This document shows, piece by piece, positions 59,681 to 64,000 of a DNA stretch of 64,000 bases. The DNA is from Chryseobacterium sp. SORGH_AS_0447. Lineage in GTDB: Bacteria > Bacteroidota > Bacteroidia > Flavobacteriales > Weeksellaceae. Below the pieces are notes generated by a model, which was not told where the DNA came from, did not search any database, and worked only from the letters and a program-made list of their open reading frames with translations. Positions within the stretch are counted from its first letter, which is position 1. Each line of letters begins with the position of its first letter. Location: the NCBI RefSeq assembly GCF_030818695.1, contig NZ_JAUTAR010000001.1, positions 3,962,501 through 4,026,500 of the forward strand, given 5' to 3'. The position numbers were made by a program, and so were the translations under genes.

Positions 59681-59839
59681 TAGACATCTCTTACGATCAG
59701 CTTTGCTTTTATTGAAAATCGTAAAAAAAACTCCCTTTAAAAAGAGAGTTCAATTATATCGATATATACATAAATTGCTCCATTGACAAAGTCACATTGT
59801 TATATCGTTACATTATTAGATTGCTACATTATTCCCAGT

Positions 59840-60388
59840 TTACCTTTTCAGGCACCAATGCAGAATTTTGGCAATATTCCTGGCGTCATCTATACCACGG
59901 TGGTGGGTACCCTCCAGCGTAAGGTTCAGTTCGCCCAGCGCACGGGCCATGCCGACACTTTTACGGACGGTCGGATGCAATTCCCCAAATAAGGTTTTCA
60001 CATTGATGTGGTCGTCGTTCAACGGATAATCCACCCTGAACCTTTTGGCCTGGTTCTGAAGCATTTTCAGGTCGTAGTTTCCATAGCTGGCCCACGTCAG
60101 CTCTTCGGAATCGTATTCCGCTCTTAGGATATCCAGGGCATCTTCCAGTAAAATGCCTTCGTCATCAAGCATCTGCTGGGTAATGGAAGTCAGTTCCGTA
60201 CAGAACGGGCTTACTTTTGAAAATTGAGGCTTTACCAAAATGCCTTCGCTACGTAAAACCTTACCGGTTGCGGCGTCCATAAGGCATACCCCGATTTCGA
60301 TGATTTCACTTTCCTGACCTCTCGGCGGCCGGTCGTTCCAGCACGTTGCTTCAAGGTCTATAATTAATATGTTGTCTGTTGTTTTCAT
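59840..60388 (-). CDS. DEDDh 3'-5' exonuclease, ERI-1/KapD-like (copy 1)
   Basis: 182 aa. ILIIDLEATCW (ExoI D-x-E), EIIEIGVCLMDAATG, WASYGNYDLKML (ExoII D), THHRGIDDARNIAKIL (ExoIII H-x4-D). The order and the LEATCW string are those of ERI-1-like exonucleases that trim RNA 3' ends. Cytoplasmic. Paralogue at 60802. By location and family a candidate RNA-trimming partner of the TROVE/tRNA-like RNA locus, but DNA substrates cannot be excluded. Confidence 0.9.
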   Translation of the reverse strand: MKTTDNILIIDLEATCWNDRPPRGQESEIIEIGVCLMDAATGKVLRSEGILVKPQFSKVSPFCTELTSITQQMLDDEGILLEDALDILRAEYDSEELTWASYGNYDLKMLQNQAKRFRVDYPLNDDHINVKTLFGELHPTVRKSVGMARALGELNLTLEGTHHRGIDDARNIAKILHWCLKR

Positions 60389-60801
60389 TTGTTTAAAATT
60401 TGATTGTTTAGCTGGAAGATGGATGATGGAAGCGGGATGTTCGTGTGTTTTAAAACTTCCCGTTTTTCATATCCTAGTTCCTCCAGATTGATTGGCTGGA
60501 AGATGGGTGATGGAAGCTGGATGTTTGAGTATGCTACACAACTTCCAGGTTACCATATCCAGATTCAGCTAGATTATTTGTTGAAACTGGAAGCCAAGCT
60601 GATGGATGAATGATTACTTTGAAAATCCGGTTTTTTTTAAACCAAATACCATACTGAATATCACATGAAAGGATGAGTGGGATAAATTAAATACCGTAAA
60701 AACTTCCAATATCCAACGTCTTACTTTCCTTTGCTGCTGAAGACTGGACCTCATTCCACACTGCTATAACTTCCAGCATCCATCACCCATCTTCCCACCT
60801 T
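60389..60801. other. Gene-free stretch between the exonuclease genes
   Basis: Only the tandem repeat and its inverted relative; a 69-codon frame at 60404 is made of the repeat and is not considered a gene. Confidence 0.6.
60407..60575. repeat. Tandem 84-bp repeat (two copies)
   Basis: GCTGGAAGATGGATGATGGA at 60411 recurs as GCTGGAAGATGGGTGATGGA at 60495, with AACTTCC..., CATATCC and CCAGATT blocks kept. Inverted relatives (CTTCCAGCATCCATCACCCA) at 60771 and at 48931. Confidence 0.7.
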
Positions 60802-61347
60802 TTATCTCAGCATTTCCCTTAAAATCCGGGCGGCATTATAGGCATCGTCGGCTCCGCTGTGGTGGTTGCCTTCGAAGTCCATGTTCAGGGCCTTCAGGGC
60901 TCTTTTCAGGCCCATTATTTTATAAAGGCCGTTGTAGGCTTTGAACTGATGCATGATGTTGATGTAATTTCCGGAAAAGGGGTTTTCGATGCCGAGGTAA
61001 TCACACTGTTCCACGATCTGCTCTTTGTCAAAAGCTCCGAATCCGGCCCAGGCGATCGATGCAGGATGGTATTCTTCCCTGATCTTTTCACAGGCTTCCT
61101 CGAAATAGATTCCTCTTTCTTCGATCAGCTTCGGGGTAATCCCTGTAAGATCCGTGCAGAACCTGTTGATTTTGGATCTTTCCGGAATGACATAAATGCT
61201 CTGCTTTTTGGAAATTTCGCGGGTGGTCCTGTTCAGTTCGCAAATTCCTATTTCTATAATATCGGTTTTCTGGCCGGGTGGGATTTTATCGTATTCCCAA
61301 CACGTCGCTTCCAGATCGATAACGATTATTTCGTTGGTTGTTTTCAT
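60802..61347 (-). CDS. DEDDh 3'-5' exonuclease, ERI-1/KapD-like (copy 2)
   Basis: 181 aa from ATG 61347: IIVIDLEATCWEYDKIPPGQKTDIIEIGICEL (ExoI), WAGFGAFDKEQIV (ExoII), NHHSGADDAYNAARIL (ExoIII). Clear paralogue of the upstream-lying copy with the same length and MKTT start; the pair likely arose by duplication with the repeat-filled spacer between. The frame is open to 61401, but the extra residues (HPSPRIHPPALHTT) are repeat-derived. Expected activity: 3'-5' trimming of RNA or DNA. Confidence 0.9.
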   Translation of the reverse strand: MKTTNEIIVIDLEATCWEYDKIPPGQKTDIIEIGICELNRTTREISKKQSIYVIPERSKINRFCTDLTGITPKLIEERGIYFEEACEKIREEYHPASIAWAGFGAFDKEQIVEQCDYLGIENPFSGNYINIMHQFKAYNGLYKIMGLKRALKALNMDFEGNHHSGADDAYNAARILREMLR

Positions 61348-61497
61348 TGTTGTATGTAAGGCCGGAGGATGGATGCGGGGTGAGGGATGTTTTTCTCTCA
61401 CACCCGTTTTCCGACCTTTTTATAAATTGTTGTTTACTATTTTATGAATAATGCCGAAAGTTTTGCAGTATGCTGTAAGACCGGCATCAGTTCCATT

Positions 61498-62061
61498 TTA
61501 ATTTCTAGCGGCAAACGGCGGAGTCCACTTTTTCCGGGCCATCACTGCTTTCACTTCTTCGTAGGAAACGGGATAGAAGTTATGGCAATCGACGCCCACA
61601 TCAAAACTTAACGCCGCTTCATCATCCGGCAGTGTTCCTTGCGAATGACCGTAGAGCTGCCAAGTGCCACGATGGGAACCGTTCCAGGTCCGCATGGCGT
61701 AATGGAAAAGAATGATTTTCTGTTTGCCATTGCTGTTTTCAGGTTCATCGATCCTCAGCTCGTGATAATCCCGAATGGAATCAAATCTCTTCGGATAGGT
61801 TAAGGCCGCTCCTTCATGGTTGCCCTTAATCAGGTGGATATTTCCATTCAGACGGTCCAGAACTGCTCTGGTAAAATCAGGCTTGCCTAAGCTGATGTCT
61901 CCCAGGTGATAAACCGTATCTCCGGGACTTATTTTTTCATTCCATCTTCTGATAAGTTCTTCGTTCATCTGTTCCAGAGACTCAAAAGGTCTTTCGGAGA
62001 ATCTGATGATATTTTCATGACCGAAATGATGGTCTGCTGTAAAAAATATATTGGGTTTCAT
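61498..62061 (-). CDS. Calcineurin-like metallophosphoesterase
   Basis: 187 aa. IFFTADHHFGHENIIRF (D-x-H), TVYHLGDISLG (GD), HLIKGNHEG (GNHE), ILFHYAMRTWNG (H) and QLYGHSQGTLP (GH-x-H degenerate to GHSQG). Belongs to small cytosolic phosphoesterases of unknown substrate; phosphodiesterase or nucleotide phosphatase activity is expected. Lies in a same-strand run with the exonucleases, nucleoside hydrolase-like and MBL genes. Confidence 0.88.
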   Translation of the reverse strand: MKPNIFFTADHHFGHENIIRFSERPFESLEQMNEELIRRWNEKISPGDTVYHLGDISLGKPDFTRAVLDRLNGNIHLIKGNHEGAALTYPKRFDSIRDYHELRIDEPENSNGKQKIILFHYAMRTWNGSHRGTWQLYGHSQGTLPDDEAALSFDVGVDCHNFYPVSYEEVKAVMARKKWTPPFAARN

Positions 62062-62163
62062 TTTTTTTAATTGTTTTTTCTTATAAGTTTAATACTATTA
62101 TTAGTCTCATTAGAATAAATTTTAAGAGTTTATTGCTCTAAAAACTTATACATTTTTAGGAGT

Positions 62164-63033
62164 CTAAGGTTTAATTAACATCCAAAGATCTTTCAGATCA
62201 GGAATGAATGTTGTTATCAGTGAAGAACTTTTTCCAAGATTTTCTTCCGCTTTCCATGATCCCCATTCGCCACGGGTTCTGTAAGGAATAACCTCTGCCC
62301 AGATCGCTTTGGAAGGATCAATAGCCAGTAAAGCGGCTACCGTATCATGAAGTGCTTTCTCTTTCATTTCTACTGCTTTCAAAAAAAGATCCAGCCCTTT
62401 ATTATAGTTTCTGAACGGGATCAACATTTCCGCATCAATTTTAGTAAAAACCGCCGCATGGCAGACATTTTTACTGATCAAACGTCTTTCGGCTATCGGG
62501 ATTGAAAACAGTTTTTCAGCAGCCAGAGGATTTCCGTTCAGATTAAAAGTTGCGCAGGTTGTTTTCCCGTCAAATTTTTCCAGCCGGTGTTCTTTCGGAA
62601 CGACATTGTCCCCTGCAAAACCTCCTTGGCAAAACCAGCGGTCGAAGAAGATCCCGGTTTCAGATAAAGCATACGGGTTTGTAAGTGCTGCCCCTGTCAA
62701 CAGCGTACTATCTGGAAACTGACGAAGAGTGTCGGTCATAATATCGACCGCAGAACCATCTGCTTCCGAATCTTTAAAACCTCCGACCCAATCCCGATGA
62801 AATCCTGAAACACGCTGGGCATCAGACTTAGGAGAACCGGCTCCGATACGAATATCTTCACGGTCCAGAATAGTAAGGATCTTTCTTACGAAACCGATCT
62901 GATCCGTCCCTCCCGGATGTACGGAAACACTTGCAAGATGGACCCTGGGATGCGTTGCTAAAATTGCAAGCGTCATGGCATCATCGGGATCCGCTGTTTC
63001 CATATCAAAATGAAAAGGTATTTTAAGTTGCAT
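62164..63033 (-). CDS. Nucleoside hydrolase-like protein
   Basis: 289 aa. The N-terminal metal motif HFDMETADPDDAMTLAILATHP is the DxDxxxDD calcium site of inosine-uridine nucleoside hydrolases in altered form. Other blocks: VSVHPGG, IRIGAGSP, STLLTGAALTNPYAL (NLAL-type block), NVCHAAVFTKID, LHDTVAALLAIDP (family His/Asp near the end). Would cleave N-glycosidic bonds of nucleosides or a related ribosyl substrate. Follows the MBL-fold gene by 44 bp on the same strand. Confidence 0.85.
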   Translation of the reverse strand: MQLKIPFHFDMETADPDDAMTLAILATHPRVHLASVSVHPGGTDQIGFVRKILTILDREDIRIGAGSPKSDAQRVSGFHRDWVGGFKDSEADGSAVDIMTDTLRQFPDSTLLTGAALTNPYALSETGIFFDRWFCQGGFAGDNVVPKEHRLEKFDGKTTCATFNLNGNPLAAEKLFSIPIAERRLISKNVCHAAVFTKIDAEMLIPFRNYNKGLDLFLKAVEMKEKALHDTVAALLAIDPSKAIWAEVIPYRTRGEWGSWKAEENLGKSSSLITTFIPDLKDLWMLIKP

Positions 63034-63077
63034 AATTCAATTTTTAGTTATTAGTTTCTGCTTTAAAATTGTTCTAA

Positions 63078-64000
63078 TTAATCTTTGAACGCCTTGTAAA
63101 AAGCAGTTTCAATTTCAAGCCTGTCGTTTTCCGTATACCTTCTTGAAAAATGGACAGGAATGGCTTCTTTTACTTTACAAGCTTTCATAATCGATCCGGA
63201 AGCAGAAGCGAAACTGTGATGGTTCAATCTTGCAAATTCCTGATCTTCATCTTTATAAAAGGTTTCGATGTACACCAGATCCGCGCCGCTGAAAACCGTC
63301 TTTATTTTTTCATAGTTGCCTTCCTCTGCCGCATGATCCATGATCACACCGAGTTTATAACCCTCATTCCGGGTCAGCAGATGGAATAATTCCGAAGCTT
63401 TGTAAACCGTTCCTTCTATTTCAATCGCTTTATTGGTTTCATTCTTTTCAAAAGCATTCTTCAGTTCGCTGATCCATTTTCCTTTTTTGAATTCAGAAAC
63501 GTTTTCATTAAAACTCACTGAATCTTTTCCCTTAAATAGGTAAGCAATGGAATCCGTTTTATGATCCAGAATAGCGAAATCGACTGTTACATATTCATCT
63601 TCAAAAAGAAAATCCTGTGTTTTTACCTCTTCAAGATTCCAATGCGGCGGACGGATTTTATACACGTTAATTTCTTCGGGTGAAACGATTTCGCGGATTT
63701 CATATTCGATGGCGTTTTCGTCGATCAGGTTCCAAGTGTAGGATTTTAACCTTGCTTCAATTTGTTGATGAATATTTTCCGGTCCGCAGATCACCACTTT
63801 TTCCCCGCTTCCGATCTGGTGTCTGAAAATGCCGTCAAAGTTTGAAAAATGGTCAATGTGGGTATGACTGATAAATACCGCCGATACCGATTGCACTTCT
63901 TTTACCGTCAACAAACTCGCTTCACCACAATCGCACAGATAATGCTTTGCTGAATTCGGGACTTTTATTAATATGCTGATGTCTTCTTTAAAAAGACTTT
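63078..64000 (-). CDS. Metallo-beta-lactamase-fold protein, RNase Z-like (5' end beyond window)
   Basis: The frame stays open to 64000, so the N-terminus is outside. Visible part: DISILIKVPNSAKHYLCDCGEASLL, then the zinc motif FISHTHIDHFSNFDGIFRHQIG, VVICGPENIHQQIEAR, GVIMDHAAEEGN and ADLVYIETFYKD..ARLNHHSFASASGSIMKACKVKEAIPVHFSRRY. The LCDCGE/HTHIDH layout and the C-terminal HHSFA...HFSRRY match the RNase Z (ElaC) group of MBL proteins, which process tRNA 3' ends. It lacks parts of the canonical exosite in what I can see, so a divergent family member. Confidence 0.75.
   Translation of the reverse strand, partial: SLFKEDISILIKVPNSAKHYLCDCGEASLLTVKEVQSVSAVFISHTHIDHFSNFDGIFRHQIGSGEKVVICGPENIHQQIEARLKSYTWNLIDENAIEYEIREIVSPEEINVYKIRPPHWNLEEVKTQDFLFEDEYVTVDFAILDHKTDSIAYLFKGKDSVSFNENVSEFKKGKWISELKNAFEKNETNKAIEIEGTVYKASELFHLLTRNEGYKLGVIMDHAAEEGNYEKIKTVFSGADLVYIETFYKDEDQEFARLNHHSFASASGSIMKACKVKEAIPVHFSRRYTENDRLEIETAFYKAFKD

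Overview
The window reads as chromosome of a Flavobacteriia member (Bacteroidota), most like Chryseobacterium/Weeksellaceae. The signs are moderately AT-rich DNA, promoters with a TAnnTTTG -7 element and hardly any Shine-Dalgarno, type IX secretion (T9SS) signals and a PorZ homologue, Mqo in place of NAD-linked malate dehydrogenase, and ATGGTGAAT-type intergenic repeats typical of the group. This is inferred from gene content; there is no rRNA gene to place it.

Layout. 1-8.2 kb: a T9SS cargo protein cut by the window edge, an orphan PD-(D/E)XK-like protein, a GT35-like glucan phosphorylase without its PLP lysine, a DPP IV peptidase, and a toxin-antitoxin pair with a gutted toxin. 8.3-17.2 kb: three POT peptide transporters with a DUF1016 nuclease gene between the second and third, then a thioredoxin-fold protein and RecG. 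17.2-24.6 kb: two small leftward promoter-terminator units, a GNAT, DapA, then a tight operon of a split 5'-nucleotidase, PorZ and RecO. 24.6-38.5 kb: GH63-like glucosidase and glucose dehydrogenase-like SDR, Mqo, GpsA, an anchored M23 peptidase, an Rrf2 regulator with its oxidoreductase and two matching operator-like palindromes, a frameshifted lipoprotein gene, FKBP and a catalase-like protein. 38.9-45.0 kb: a seven-gene ter (tellurium/stress) operon. 45.3-50.5 kb: a LamG T9SS protein, an EF-G paralogue behind a leader peptide and terminator, and a SulP transporter.

The most unusual part is 52.1-59.5 kb. A TROVE (Ro60-like) gene (55200-56717, minus) lies upstream of a 1.7-kb minus-strand array of twelve related structured RNA units (52.14-53.83 kb). 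Each unit is closed by its own complementary stem with a bulged U, has a conserved GTGYCG-N13-CTTCG segment, and most carry a circularly permuted tRNA-like module (T-arm, acceptor stem closed by a short loop, D-arm). One unit instead carries a 20-nt exact piece of the universally conserved 23S rRNA H69-H71 region. A closing base pair switches between C-G and T-A in nearly strict alternation from unit to unit. A second RNA with two tandem permuted tRNA modules lies at 59.14-59.50 kb. The TROVE gene and both RNA units share a 20-bp promoter element (CTGCGYAAAAASATTGCGYA-like) exactly 9 bp upstream of the -7 box, which makes them one regulon. I read this as a Ro/Y-RNA system with an expanded, diversified set of tRNA- and rRNA-mimicking RNAs.

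Around it lie a slipin, two ERI-1-like DEDDh exonucleases, a calcineurin-like phosphoesterase, a nucleoside hydrolase-like protein and an RNase Z-like metallo-beta-lactamase-fold protein. They suggest an RNA-quality or RNA-repair neighbourhood. Transcription, RNA folds and Ro binding are inferred from sequence only.
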